DNA of 64,000 nucleotides from assembly GCA_941918925.1 (NCBI GenBank), contig OW799233.1, positions 180,575,235-180,639,234 on the forward strand. Reading direction: 5' to 3'. The position numbers were made by a program, and so were the translations under genes. Positions 21,225-33,329 of this stretch are shown here, one piece after another. Under the pieces are notes generated by a model that saw only the letters and a program-made list of their open reading frames with translations, had not been told where the DNA came from and ran no database searches. This stretch comes from Phyto melanocephala. Taxonomy: Eukaryota; Arthropoda; Insecta; Diptera; Rhinophoridae. How positions within the stretch are numbered: position 1 is the first letter of the stretch; the number at the start of each line of letters is the position of its first letter.

Positions 21225-24200
21225 TATTTAATAAAACAATGGAGGGTTAACTTAATTTAATTTTTTTCCGCAGCAATTTGTTTACTAAAAGTTGTCTGCA
21301 GTACGACTTAACGATTGTTTAGAAAATCAAAACCCTCTATATGGAATAAAAAAATTTATAATATTTGCATTAATTTTACAAATTTATAATATTTATTTCA
21401 CTATGTAAACACAAAATAATTAGATAAAAAAAAATATTATAAATTCAAGCTGAGAGTTTTCCAAACAAATAAAATTATTTTAAACTATATTTCAAAAAAA
21501 AAATTGTCAATACAAAATGTTATTTAAAACAAATAGGTTAATCCACCCTAAGTAGTGTAAAGAAATGTTTCTTCATTTCGAAGTAATTTTGTTTAAATTT
21601 CACTTCTTAAATATAATAAATAAACTTAATTCAAAACATATATCAAACCTTTACTAATAAACCGATGTGTAGATATAAATAAAAGCTATAAATTTTCCTT
21701 AAAAACTATAAATGTATTAAGAAATAAACATCAAAACACACAAACACATAGAAGCACAATGAGTTTAATTTCTTAAAGATTTCTTTATGGCAAGCGTGCA
21801 ACAATAACATTTAATGCACATCTGCTGCATATGGGCCTCAACTCTATATTCAGGCAATATATAGAGGAACAAACCTCATCATATCACTTGAATGCAATCA
21901 AAAAGGTATTTAAAATATCATCTATTTATAATTATTTATAAAGTGTTTCGTACAACAATACTGTCTTTTACAAAATAATAAAAAACAATCAAATAAAGAA
22001 GAGAATATCAGGACTATTTATTGTATGTAATGATCATTACTTAGATGAAGTAGCAACCACTCAACATTGATTGGCTGAGTTAGGGTTTTCAGGAGGGCAG
22101 CTTGCTTGTTCTATGTTTATGCGTGCAACTATTTGTTAAATATTATTGGCTTTTATCCTAAAGATGTAAAAGTTTTTGTTTCTCGGTTATTTAAGGATTG
22201 TTTGTTACTATTTAACACCAATCGTTTTTACAAAATCAATATCACCCTTGTCGCATGTTGCATGGTTATAAATGTCATCAAAAGAGAGAAACAAAATAGA
22301 AACAAGGACATTTTGCGCGTCAAAGGAATTGTTTTTTTTTTTAAGGAACAACTATTTATTATATTAATTTATATAATAACGAAAAAAGAGCAGATGTTTG
22401 AAATAATTAAATGACTTTTTAAATGACTATGCTGCTTTCAAAAATGTTGGAAATATTAAACATGTAGCAAAAGTGTTTAACCCATACCAAACATGTATAT
22501 TAAAACATACTCAAGCATGTTACCAATATTAATACATATCTACAAAGTACACTCACATAAACACTTAAAGATTGTGTTTAAGCTGATATTGTCAAGAGTT
22601 AATTCATTCAAAGCATAAATACATACTCACATGCACATACTTATACATGATGCATTACTGGAATTCTATACACCTAATCCTATTAATCCGCTTGTCGTCG
22701 ACCACCAATGCTCAACTCATTCTCATTATCATCTCACCTTTTCGTACTGCAGTCAAATTTCAAGTCAATTGTTTGACCAGTGTGATGCTTGACGTTCTTG
22801 TTTTTTCTTCTCCCAAAGGACCCTGAGTGTTGAGTACGTGTCAGGGATTTGACAAAAACAAAAAACCAGAGAAAAAAACACAAGAACAATAAATGAAAAT
22901 CTTCTTAAATAAACAATGAGATATTCATATTAGATAACAAAATTAATTTTGAAAAAGATATTAATCCAATAATTTAACAATTGATTTGTGTTGTTTCTAA
23001 ATAGGATTAAGTGGCTAAATCCAAGTGGAAAACAATGCCAGTTCAAGCACGTCTAAACATTATTTTACACATTTTCAAGTACTTTCTCTGGTTACACGTA
23101 TTATTGGCCAATTTAGAATTTTGTATGATGAAACAATAGATGCACACATTTGTGTGTATGTGTGTGTGTATAGGCCTTAATATTTTATTGCAAAGCATTC
23201 CATGCAGAAAGATGTTTTTAGTGAGCCGATATGCAATTGAAAATTATTTGTTTAAATTTCGTGTTTGGAAGTTTTTTCTTCCATTTTAAAATAAATTTTT
23301 TCTGATTTCTTGTGGTAAAAAATTTAACGTTTACTTCGGAACAAAATATAAACGGAGTAAGTAAAGTACTAACCAATATTAATCATTAAGTGCTCTATTC
23401 CACAAAAAAAATTAAGAAGATCCAGATCGAAAAAGAAGAAATAAGGAACTAGAGCTATAGCATGAATGCGGTTTAATATAATACGACTATTAAGGGTAAA
23501 AACTAGCGAGTTGTAGTCTTCTATACTTCTTTAAACAAGGACTGAGTCCTCATCAACCTGCCACGTAATTTAGCCAACGTAGAGGGTACTTTGAGCATAT
23601 AATAGTAACAGGAAGGCCAACAAAAAATAGTCGAAATTTAGTAAGTCGAGCATATTTTTCTTGGCATTCATATGCGTTTTGGCATATATACTTAGATACA
23701 TATACACTTTCTAAACTAATGCAATAATTTATAACAGAAAATGTTGAATTTTTGCTAAATGTTTTATTATAAAAATTTCCTTACATTAGACCATACTTAA
23801 ATGCACTACCGTATGCTGGCAGTGAATAAAAATTAATCAATCTATCGACAAATAACGAACATTTTACTTCATATTCACTACACTGAAATAAAAGCTTTAA
23901 TGAAAATGATTCTTAATGGAACATTGAAAGCTCATCTTATGCCATACGCCACCAAGCTTGTAAACTAAAACACGTCAACGTTCTCTTGAAAACCTTTATA
24001 CGGCGAAGTAGTAGTTTTTGCGGTATATCTAAAGACTCCCGCTTGAACCACGTGGAATTATTACATGTAATCATTGAAATAAAACCCCAACCTTTACTAG
24101 CTCTATGAAGGTTTTAAACGTGGACTTAACACGATCTCCAAAACGCTTTTTAAGAAGTTCTTTACGGCAAGAAATTTTTGGAGAACAAAATTAAAGTGAC

Positions 24201-24694
24201 ATGCAAACTTGCAATAGTACTCAAATCTGCATAAACATTATAGAGAGCCACACCTCCTCAACATAAACTGGCGTTAAGGGATATTTTGTTCTCATTTTGC
24301 TTGACTGCTACTTAGTCATTCTGATATTAAATTAAATTTATTGGATGTAGGCACAAACAACATGCCCGCAAGGCTCTACAACGAAACCGAAATGGATAGC
24401 AAACTCCACTTACCGTCTGTACAAAAGCTATTAACAAGAATATAGAGATTATGAAATTACGAAAATGTATGTAAAATTTTACAGAATTCACTTGCATTCC
24501 AAGTTCATATTGAAAGTTTTTCTTTTTAACTTCCTTCGCTTATTGCCGCCAAAATGAATTAGTTCTTAATTTAGAGTATTTTATTTATTGAGATATAGAA
24601 CTTGTGTTTAATAAAACGCAACAACATCAATGTAACGACTAATATTTAAAAATTATTTCTCAGCGATTGCACCTTACGAACGCCATTCAAGACG
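21225..24694. other. AT-rich sequence, no convincing gene
   Basis: No recognised gene. A short coding-like frame at about 24347-24445 (V-G-T-N-N-M-P-A-R-L-Y-N-E-T-E...) is higher in GC than its surroundings but matches nothing I know. A TG-rich microsatellite lies at about 23150-23171. Confidence 0.4.
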
Positions 24695-25300
24695 TCAATT
24701 TTTTATAATTTTTTCGAGCCTATCCGGTCTTATTTCGTCAATAGTGCGACGAATGTTGGCTTGTATATGATGAATCATTGATGCTTTATTAGCATAGACC
24801 AGATATTTCACGTACTCCCACAAAAAGTAGTCCAAAGGTGTCTTATAACACATACGAGGTGGCGTTTTTACAGGCCCGTTTATTGAAATAACTCGGTAAC
24901 CAAACGTTTGACTCAACAAAGTGATGGTTTCACGAGCTGTATGGCATATTTCGCGGTCTAATTGCAACCTTTCCTCATTCAAATAATTTGCAACAACATG
25001 AGGAATAAAAAAATCACGAATTACAAGACAGAGTTGCTTAGATAGGTTTAATAAATTCCAGACCTCTGTCACACTCGCATCTAAATATAGTATAGATGAC
25101 TTCTTTTTTGCAACGGTACGGGTTTGATCAGGATGAATATTTTCCAAAATAGTAAATCTGCTCATAAATCGATTCATAGTATTTCGAATCACCTGCTCAG
25201 ATGGACCGTAAACTTACGAAGTGCTCTATAAATTTAGCGAAAAGAGCCGAAATTTTGATAATATTTTTCCATGTTGTTTTGCGTAAGTCTTTCCATGGTG
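24695..25300 (-). pseudogene. DD41D mariner transposase lacking the first catalytic block
   Basis: The start is near 25300 (M-E-R-L-T-Q-N-N-M-E). The N-terminal DNA-binding part is partly preserved (I-Y-R-A-L-R, then after a frameshift V-I-R-N-T-M-N-R-F). The segment with the first Asp (F-S-D-E-A-H-F) is deleted. The frame then runs openly from 25192 to 24695 with I-R-D-F-F-I-P, L-Q-L-D (second Asp), C-H-T-A-R-E-T, K-T-P-L-D-Y-F-L-W (third Asp) and an Ile/Arg-rich helical C-terminus. Exactly 41 residues separate the second and third Asp, the DD41D spacing. It is the longest uninterrupted mariner frame in the window, yet cannot be active without the first Asp. Confidence 0.82.
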
Positions 25301-27299
25301 ATTTTTGCTAAGTTAAACTGAAAGAAACTCTAACACAGTATATTCGTATGACAGCTAGTTTAACAGTTATCGTTATCGGAAGATCTATAGATCTGAAATA
25401 CCGAATATGAAGTGATTTGCAAATGTCTCGGGCATGTTCCCAGAATTTGCAAAACAGCTTGTATTCGAACCGTCAGTATGAAACCTGTTCTAAAAACTAC
25501 TTTTTAGCTGTCCCTCCCAATTGTTCTAAGAAAATTTTAAGGTTCAGAGGAATTTAATGGTGACCTCTGTGTTCTCCAGAATATTATTACAAATAAAATT
25601 ATCGCCACAGATAGCATGCACTTGTATATTTTAAAGTATATTCCATTATAACGATGAAGAAAATACCAAAATCAAAAACCATAATTTCTCTTATTGAATC
25701 TTGAATGTTGACAAAAGACTCACTAAAAGTCTTTTCTAAATCCCATTAGCGGTAACGGTTCTTATTTAATTATTATTTAAGATCCATGTGCATCATTATA
25801 CAATTTAAAAATTCTGAACTTTATGTGGAAAACAAGAATTACAGAGTGTTTTTAAGAATGATAGAGCATCCTTCTTGGACAGTTTCCCGATATTTCTGAA
25901 AAAATTTATTTCAGTCATCTTATGCCTTAAGATCTCAAAAAGTAAATCAATTCGTTTTTACGAAAATATTTTAGAACAAATAAATGTGACATTTTTGTTG
26001 GAATTTAAATATTTGTTTCTTTTTGACCCAATTCAAAATCTAAAGTTAAATCTTGAATATCCCTGCACTAAATAAAATCACTTAATTACTCTACGCAATG
26101 AAACAATGGGAGATTATTTATTCTTGAACTTGTACGCGCACTAAACGTTCAAACATTCAACAACTTAATTAAATAGCATTTAAATACGCATAAATTTAGT
26201 CTGCCAACGTTAAAGAAAACATTTAAATAACAATTAAATAAATCAACTGAAATAGGCCCACTTCCCACATACAAACAAACACGCAAGTATTCCTTTGTAA
26301 TTGACACCCTGTTAAGAAGACTCTGGTAGCAATGTGTCAACGGATCATTAAGTCCATGCATGTCCATTAGTAAATATGACTTGAAATGACACAAAGTAAA
26401 TAAAATTCTCATACAATTTCTAGTCAATTTAAATAAATGTATTTTAGTTTTATGCAATTTTTGCTTTTAATTGCTGTTCGTTGTTGGAAAAAGATTTCAA
26501 AATGCATTAAATATTTCATTTGAATACAATTTAATTTTTGTGTGTGTGTGTATGTGTACGTTTCAATTTCAAACACATGTGAACAAATGTTGCACAAAAG
26601 TGCTGGTGAAATATTGAAAATAATCACAACTGTGCATTCAAATAATTGTTTTGGAAATTAGAAATTAAAATGATAAAAACCATTTCAGTGCCATTCATTT
26701 ATATGGTGAACAAGCGACCAAGAAATCATTTAACAGAAATGGGGTGTAGTGTTGACATTTTATTTGCTGGAATTAAAGTTAAAATGAAAGTGTTTGTTGT
26801 TCGTATCTTTTGTTTAAGTTTAACAAACCGTGTTCAACTACTTTAGCATGTCTAAATGATTAAAAATATGAATAGAGTAGAACTACTCGTAATCGTAATT
26901 GTTGCAAAATATTATTTATTATGAAAATAATTCACACATCCATTGTTCATTAAGTCGATGCGCATAATGGCTGTGTTAAGCACTAATTGAAAAGCGTAAC
27001 GTATTTTATACTTATTCTGCCGTTAATTTGATTAAGTGTAAGTGGTTAATTGCTTTTTGAATACATTATTTTGTCAAGTTACAAGCACAAATGCTTTCAA
27101 TGGCTTCTGAAAGTTTTTAAAAATTCAATCAGAAACAACGAGTTTATAAGAGTGAATACAAAATTTCGCTAAGACCGCATTATAGGAGTTGTGTTTGATT
27201 GTATTTCATCAAACAGTGGTATGTTTTATGTCAATATACAAAATTTATATATAAATGTTAGGGAAATATCAAGCAGACCACTACTATTTTTGGTCCCTC
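25301..27299. other. AT-rich sequence, no gene recognised
   Basis: ORFs at 25875-26075, 26149-26627 and 26646-26846 are AT-driven and overlap on opposite strands without family signatures. A 14-bp palindrome AGATCTATAGATCT lies at about 25381-25394. Confidence 0.45.
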
Positions 27300-28020
27300 T
27301 TCAACCGTAGTGATTTCAAAGTCGGCATCCTTTTCTTCATTTAGTCTCGCGGCACCACCGCCGCTTTCGCACTGCCAACTCTTGATCGCCGACAATTGTC
27401 ATCGCATAGTCCGTGGTAGCATCTCCTTTAGACTGAAATTTCAAATAACATTCACACTTAATGTGTGGCTGCCTGTAATCCTTATTGTCTTGCTACCCAA
27501 TGTTGGACATTCGCATTCTGCATGCGCTGCTGTTTCAACATTATCCAGGTACATTCTTCATCTACATCCTCGATCTGTATCGACTTCAAATGTCCCGTAA
27601 CTAACGAAGTTATCTAGCTGATCGTAGTCAAAATTAATTCGAGTACCTATTCGAGTCTAGAGGCTCCTTAACCACCATTAGAGTCTGACAAAGTAATTCC
27701 CTCCAGCCACCTTTCAGGCTTATAGAGTTTATCCATTAAAAGACTTTTGCCGGCAACAATCTATCATCCAGGGGAATTCAGGATTCTGGTCCACAAAATG
27801 TTGACGCCGATTACCTATTCGCAAGTTGATATATAGCCTTATTTCCAGCTTATGTTCCTTAACATACATCAGCATCATCTTATTAGTAGAAGCGCACCTT
27901 TAGCCCTGACAATACATTCAACCACTGATCGTATTTTGTAATCGACTGAATATCAAGACACTCCAACAGGTGATCCACATCGTGCATCAAACCAACCATC
28001 TTTGCCTGATTGGCTGACAC
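27300..28020 (-). pseudogene. LINE 3'-half remnant (RNase H region)
   Basis: The minus strand reads S-L-V-T-G-H at about 27590, then A-H-A-E-C-E-C-P-T-L at about 27500-27540. Next comes sequence matching the 3' part of the fragment at 19631-19860. Upstream (27640-28020) are short readable stretches such as H-D-V-D-H-L-L-E-C-L that look like earlier parts of the same ORF, with many stops and frameshifts. It is an old copy of an RNase-H-bearing non-LTR element. GC content is clearly above the surroundings, which helps define it. Confidence 0.55.
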
Positions 28021-28039
28021 TTAATGCTCCAAGCTCAAG

Positions 28040-28254
28040 GTCAGGTTAGGTTGAAAATGAGGGGCACTAAAAGCCCAAACCCACAACAGGTATACACTCA
28101 TGCCCAATTGGCATGTTGTGCGCTCCATATGAATAGAATAGTTAGAATAGAAAAGAAAGAGAAGCAGCCCAGTCCAGAGTCTCTGGCGGGAATCGAACCC
28201 GCAACCCCCAAACTAGCAGACCAGTACACTACTGACTAGTCCACCGGGGCACCC
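28040..28254 (-). mobile_element. tRNA-derived SINE, copy 2
   Basis: On the minus strand it starts GGGTGCCCCGGTGGACTAG (A-box side). It carries the B box GGTTCGATTCC (28189-28199) inside a perfect T-arm, then AGAGACTCTGG, a CTTTTCTATTC linker, a tail with CATGCCAATTGGGCATG, and ends CAACCTAACCTGACC. It is the most complete copy. The tail also survives alone at 6266-6338. Confidence 0.82.
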
Positions 28255-28662
28255 AAGTTACAGCATAAATATAACTATAGTGAGTATATACCATTAGCTG
28301 CCCTCCCATTCGTAAAGACAGTGAGTATACACCATTGCCTTCCCTCCGGTCCACAAAGATAGTGATCTCACAATCCATTTACTCATTGTGCATAGCACAT
28401 GTTCTTTGTTCGTTGCCAAACTGAAAATTCTTCTACAGATACAATCCGTTATTTTCTTGTGCTCCAAAGCAAAAAAAATTAATCTTACGCTTAATCTTTA
28501 AGTTTGGTTTTCTGCATTGCCGTATCAAGATCATTATTGGGGGTGATTTAAGATATTTACGCCTACACCACCAATAAAATTTAAGCTTTTGCCATCCCCA
28601 GAGATAATTTTTAGCTACGCTAATTGTCTTATGTACAAGATTGATTTAAAAGATCGTAAGAC
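28255..28662. other. AT-rich sequence, nothing recognised
   Basis: A short imperfect repeat, AGTGAGTATA-ACCATT(A/G)-CTxCCCTCC, occurs at about 28280 and 28320. No coding signal. Confidence 0.45.
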
Positions 28663-29072
28663 TAATAGCCATTATTTCAACTTGCGGGCAAAGTTAATGC
28701 TAATACAAGGTAACGTTTGTTAATGTGAGCACTTAACTGACTTAAGTTATTACAACCTCTCTGTCAAATAAATTGTTTTTGTTTTAATATGGCAGCACTA
28801 AAGCAAATACCGACTATTTTAACAAATTTATTAGTTTTTTTTTTAAACAAAGCGGCAACGACAAGCAAATAATAAACAATTCCTTTATACGTTAGAAAAT
28901 ATGGTAACTTTTAAATTATAAACCTCACGTTAAAAGATAAAGGTAGAGTGATCTTCCCTTTAACAATATGGTACACTTTTAGGTTGAACTTAAGTTGTAA
29001 TAACGAAAAACTAGTCATCTGCCCGATAACATCCTAACTTGAGTTATCGGTAAGTAATATAATGGCCCTTAA
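28663..29072. mobile_element. MITE with TAA-GCCATTAT inverted ends
   Basis: The left end TAATAGCCATTATTTCAACTT and the inverted right end TAAGGGCCATTATATTACTT form an imperfect inverted repeat of about 35 bp. A second inner inverted pair (CTTAAGTTATTACAACCT against AGGTTGAACTTAAGTTGTAATAA) lies inside. No ORF. A probable relative begins at 8470. The exact borders and target duplication are uncertain. Confidence 0.55.
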
Positions 29073-29131
29073 TCTCATTCACTTATATAGAGAAGCACGT
29101 CATATTATAATATGTACTTCCTTCATGTAGT

Positions 29132-29506
29132 TCTATTTATATATATAAAAGTGAAACTCTGTGTCTGTGTGTGTTAGCTATAGACCCGGAACTTTAAAAC
29201 CGATCGGACTCAAACTTTGGCAAGTTGTTGTACACAATCCAGGGAGTGTTTATGGATGGCAAAAGTTGACGGGACCACGCCCATAAAAAATTAGTTATCA
29301 TTTTTAGCTACTTGAACTTGACCGATTTTTCTGAAACTTTGCACACATATTGAGCTGTCGTGACTTTCGTGATTAGAAAAGTGGGCAGTGCCACGCCCAC
29401 TAAAAAAAGTTATAATTTTTAGCTTTTTGCACTTGATATTCAATTAAAATTCAGAATGCATTTTTATTCATTAAGGGGCGTAGCAACGTGCGCCGGCCTT
29501 TTCTAG
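29132..29506 (+). mobile_element. Non-autonomous Helitron, copy 3
   Basis: It begins TCTATTTATATATATAAAAG and ends GGGGCGTAGCAACGTGCGCC...CTAG followed by T. It has two minisatellite units. The base before TC is T and not the usual A, the only end in the complete copies that departs from the A/T rule. Shortest array with both ends present apart from 47064-47462. Confidence 0.87.
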
Positions 29507-31779
29507 TGTATAACATATTAAGAAGTCAAAACTTTCAATGTTTTGCAAATTTAAATTCAGTGCTTTTTCCCGATAGATTTAATATATTTTTCTTTTGCTG
29601 AAAAACTTCTCGTTTTTTCTGAATCCAACAATCAAATGCTCTTGAAGATGAGGAGGCTACAGGGTTTGCACCAAAAATATTTTTAATTCTCGATTGGAAT
29701 GAGTATAAATTTTTCTTCCGATTTATTCGGTAAGTTATCTATGAACTTATATGAATCATTTTTAATATTTTAAAGATTGTCTACGTATTTCCTGTTGTTT
29801 TCAAATTATAAAATGATTAATTTTCCCAATTTTGAATTAAAAAACCACCTTTAATTTATTCCATGATATATTTCCGCTTAAACAAATATTTCAAATAATT
29901 CCCTTTCATATGGTTAATTAAAAATTATCTCGTTCAAAAAACACATTTTTTTACTTGTAGAATGTATGTACTGGCGCTTTATTATATTTTCCAAATTTGT
30001 TAAGCCGCAGAAATAGTAATTTTTAATTGTTTTATTTATTTACTTTCTTTTATTTTTTTTTTCGAATTCCCAGCTATAATTACAAACACAAATTTACCCA
30101 ATTCTTCTCACCGCAACGAATTACGGAAATGTAGCATTTCTCAAACCATGTTATTTTTACCACCTCCACTAGCTGAAGGATTCCTCCTTGCCTTCCCTTT
30201 AAATGAAAAAGGAAAGAAAGAAAGAAAGTATGAAAACAGTAAATGATATCTGATCCTTAGTGTATCGTTAGACAGGTTGCCGCTTCAAGGATCGTTAACA
30301 TCAGACAAGTTGGGCGCTGCCGTAACAACATAATTTCGTAGAATCTATTCAATTGTATTGTCCGTAGTGTTTTTCTCGTCCATAAGGATACTGCCGATCA
30401 CACACAGCCAAAAAAATGTTTGTCGGTGTAAAAATGTTGTAAGTAGCTGTCATTTCCAACACATGTTTTGACTGTCGTAATAAATCATCTGGGTGTCAGT
30501 TGCCATTTTGCCGTTCAAAGTAGGTGTAAATAGAGAAGAGGGGGAGTGCATTCTGAAATGAAAATTCGGAAAATGTTCGATTTATTTGTTATGCCCCTTT
30601 TGGAATACACATTTGGAAAATTCATACAACATCCTAAACAAGTTGCTGTTTTTATTGATAAATAGTTTATTTGACACATGAATTTTAAAACAATTTTTTA
30701 CAATTTTACGCGGGAATTTAAACAAAAAATATATAAAACTTATTTTTGTAAGTATCTAATTGAGCTAAAAATTAAAAAATTATTATTTTCGTTTTGAAAT
30801 TTAAAAAAATAAAATTCTCAATGTTTGAAATCTTTATTGTAATGAAACATACATACATATACGACGTTTGTATGTAGGCTTTCGATAACAATAGAAAATG
30901 TATTGCAATTATAAAACTCACTATTTATACGCACTAATTGCTCATATGAAATTTTTAAATTTTAGTTCTGCCGAATGAGGAGCATCCAACTACAACGACT
31001 ACTTTCTGCTTTAAGTTAAAAAACCTTTTTCCATATTTGTAACTTGTTGTGCAATATTTTTGTATGATTTGTATTTTTTTTTAACACAAAAGTAGTGGCA
31101 ACGTTATACAATCAGCTTGCAAAATCTTTTGTAAACCAAGACTTCTTTCCGTGACCAAGAATATACTTAAACACAAACTATTTCACTGTTTATATTGAAA
31201 ATCAAATATTATTGTTATAATTTTAATTGCAATTAAGACGTTCGTATGAATGCGGTAAAATACTTGAATACGATTGTTTAGGCTGTCCAAAAAATAGAGA
31301 TTAAATTGAGCCATGTACTTGCTGAACTAGAATGTACGGCTACCATGAAATCAACCAGTACATTTTAATGGGACAATTCAAATACTTCAATATTAACCCC
31401 TTCTGTGCTAATAATTTTAATAAATAGAGAAGGTGGAGGAGTGATTTTTCCTACAAAAAATTAAGAAAAAACATTTGTTTGTTAGAGCAGAAATTAAAAC
31501 ATTTTAGTAGTTACGTCTAGTTTGTGATCTGCGAAACCCGTCAGAAAATTGCAAAATTATGCTTCCGGGCAGACTTGAGAGAACAAAAGAGATGAGTAGA
31601 TGAGTTAGTGCAACAAAACTAACACGTATAACAAAATGTGGAGCATGCAAAAAAGAAGACGACATGTTAAAACATTAGTTTTACTAATGTCCTGCGTTTT
31701 AGCATGAACTATGGTTTAACTGCGGGGAATATAAAACTATGTTGACATTTCTATTCAGTAAAGTTTAACAAATCATCAC
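29507..31779. other. AT-rich sequence, no gene recognised
   Basis: A GAAA-type run occurs near 30214-30226. The stretch 30370-30540 shares short motifs (CACATGTTTTGAC) with the MITE at 13452 but has no detectable inverted ends. No coding sequence. Confidence 0.45.
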
Positions 31780-32235
31780 GAATCGCTTAACGCCAAAAGA
31801 ACGCTTCCAAATTGTGGTAATCTTCTTTACAAAAAAAATTTGTTGACAAGATCATAGTTCATGCATTTTACGTGTTTACTTTTGGTTAAATGGCTACGCC
31901 ATTAATGAAAATCTATGTATTTGGAGCGAAGATAATTACATCCATCAAAAATTTACTGTCTGGTGCAGTTTAAATGCTGGTCGTTGTTTCTTTGAAATAA
32001 GCGAAGGCCTGCCGACTGAATTTTTGTTTCCAAACATTAATCAGCTTTACATTAACTACATCTTTTTTCAATAAAATAGCGCAACTTGCCTTCCAGCGCA
32101 TTTAACAATCGATGGTCATGTTCACTGGCTCACTCATTTGTGAGACTTAGTGCCTCGCGATTATTTTTTATTGGGCTATGTTAAGTCATTAGTTTATCCC
32201 GACAAGCCATCGTTGATGTTGTACGGCTAAATTTA
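31780..32235 (+). pseudogene. Mariner transposase remnant lacking the DNA-binding half
   Basis: The N-terminus reads T-N-R-L-T-P-K-E-R-F-Q-I-V (its start codon is mutated). After about 18 residues the sequence passes into the K-I-(V)-F block before the first Asp. It continues F-W-L-N-G-Y-A-I-N, W-S-E-D-N-Y, F-T-V-W-C-S-L and, after stops, P-R-D-Y-F-L-L-G-Y-V-K and Y-P-D-K-P-S. The catalytic residues are mutated or lost. It is one of the oldest copies by number of lesions, yet it shows the same N-terminal deletion as five others. Confidence 0.7.
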
Positions 32236-32264
32236 TTGGAAAAAGTCTTCAAAAACTAGACAGA

Positions 32265-32597
32265 TTGAATATAGCCAAGCCAGACATATGCCGGAAATAT
32301 TATTTTGAAAATAAATGCTATGAAATTATCCACCAGATTATAATAAAAAAGATTATTCAAATAACATTTCTATCTGGCATAATCATTTTAAGTTCTCTTG
32401 CATCTGAAAAAATACCCTGTTTTATGTCTATTATATTTTCAGCCTTACCTAACCTTTTAGTTGCTGGTTGTAGTTTGTATACCTTTTATGGTAAGACCAC
32501 TGAAGTTCGACCCACAACAATTATTACATCCGCATTAATTACATTTATTTTGCACCATGTTAATCTTGAGGCTCAAAAAAAAATTATTGTTACTTAA
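32265..32597 (+). other. Unassigned hydrophobic ORF, 110 codons
   Basis: An open frame with two or three hydrophobic stretches long enough to span a membrane (roughly residues 28-46, 54-72 and 84-97). It begins beside a mariner pseudogene and has no recognisable family motif. In DNA this AT-rich a 110-codon hydrophobic frame can arise by chance. Listed only so that it is not overlooked. Confidence 0.12.
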
Positions 32598-32634
32598 TTT
32601 TATATAATTAAAACAAAAATTTGCTTCTGTTATA

Positions 32635-33329
32635 CACGCAAAGAAAAAACATGGTTGTGTTAATCATATTCGAAGAGCAAGATACTATTTATGATTGAAT
32701 AGTATGATTGTGGTTAAAACTCATAATGGTTGCCAGTTATCATTATTATGTTTGATTAAAGTATCATGCAATAATCATATATTTAATTGTCATATTATGA
32801 CTGCAAATTAAATGGACAATTTTTTTTTCTAAAACAAAATTTAGTTTTTTGTTTTTACTAATATTGTTTAACATTATTTTTATACTTTTTCTATATTTTT
32901 ATCATATGTCAAACTTTTTAAATAATAAAATATATGCAGCAACAATTGAAACAATTGAAAACAAAAATATTATTATTAAAAACTTCATAGCTTGATTGGT
33001 TTGTAATCATATTGTTGTTTTACCTGCTTTGAAATGGTTATTTTTAATTTTTAAAGCCTTTGAATATTAAGTAATGTTTGCGAAGACAGCACACTATTTT
33101 CGTCATAAAATTTTTTTTAAGCATACTATTTTGAAAGGACAACCATAACAAAGTTTTCATGAAAAGTAAACATTAAATGATTAAATTCAAACAATGATTA
33201 TCGTGATAAAAATGATAAAACAGTATAAAGATAACTATTACTTTTTTTCCATTACCAAATATTGTTATAGAAACTATAATATGACCGTCGTGATCATGTA
33301 GTAACCAATCATGGTTATTCTTTTGCGTG
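32635..33329. mobile_element. MITE with CACGCAAA...TTTGCGTG ends and TATA duplication
   Basis: The left end CACGCAAAGAAAAAACATGGTTG pairs imperfectly with the inverted right end CACGCAAAAGAATAACCATG. Perfect TATA flanks lie at 32631-32634 and 33330-33333. The 695-bp interior is AT-rich, with many variants of AATCATGGTT/AACCATGATT spread through it, so the terminal motif is repeated internally. No coding capacity. It shares CAC termini and a TATA site with the element at 13452-13738. Confidence 0.78.

Noticed and set aside
32265..32597. Hydrophobic 110-codon ORF as a host membrane gene
   Set aside because: Adjacent to a decayed mariner, AT-driven composition, no recognisable family; retained only as an unassigned ORF.
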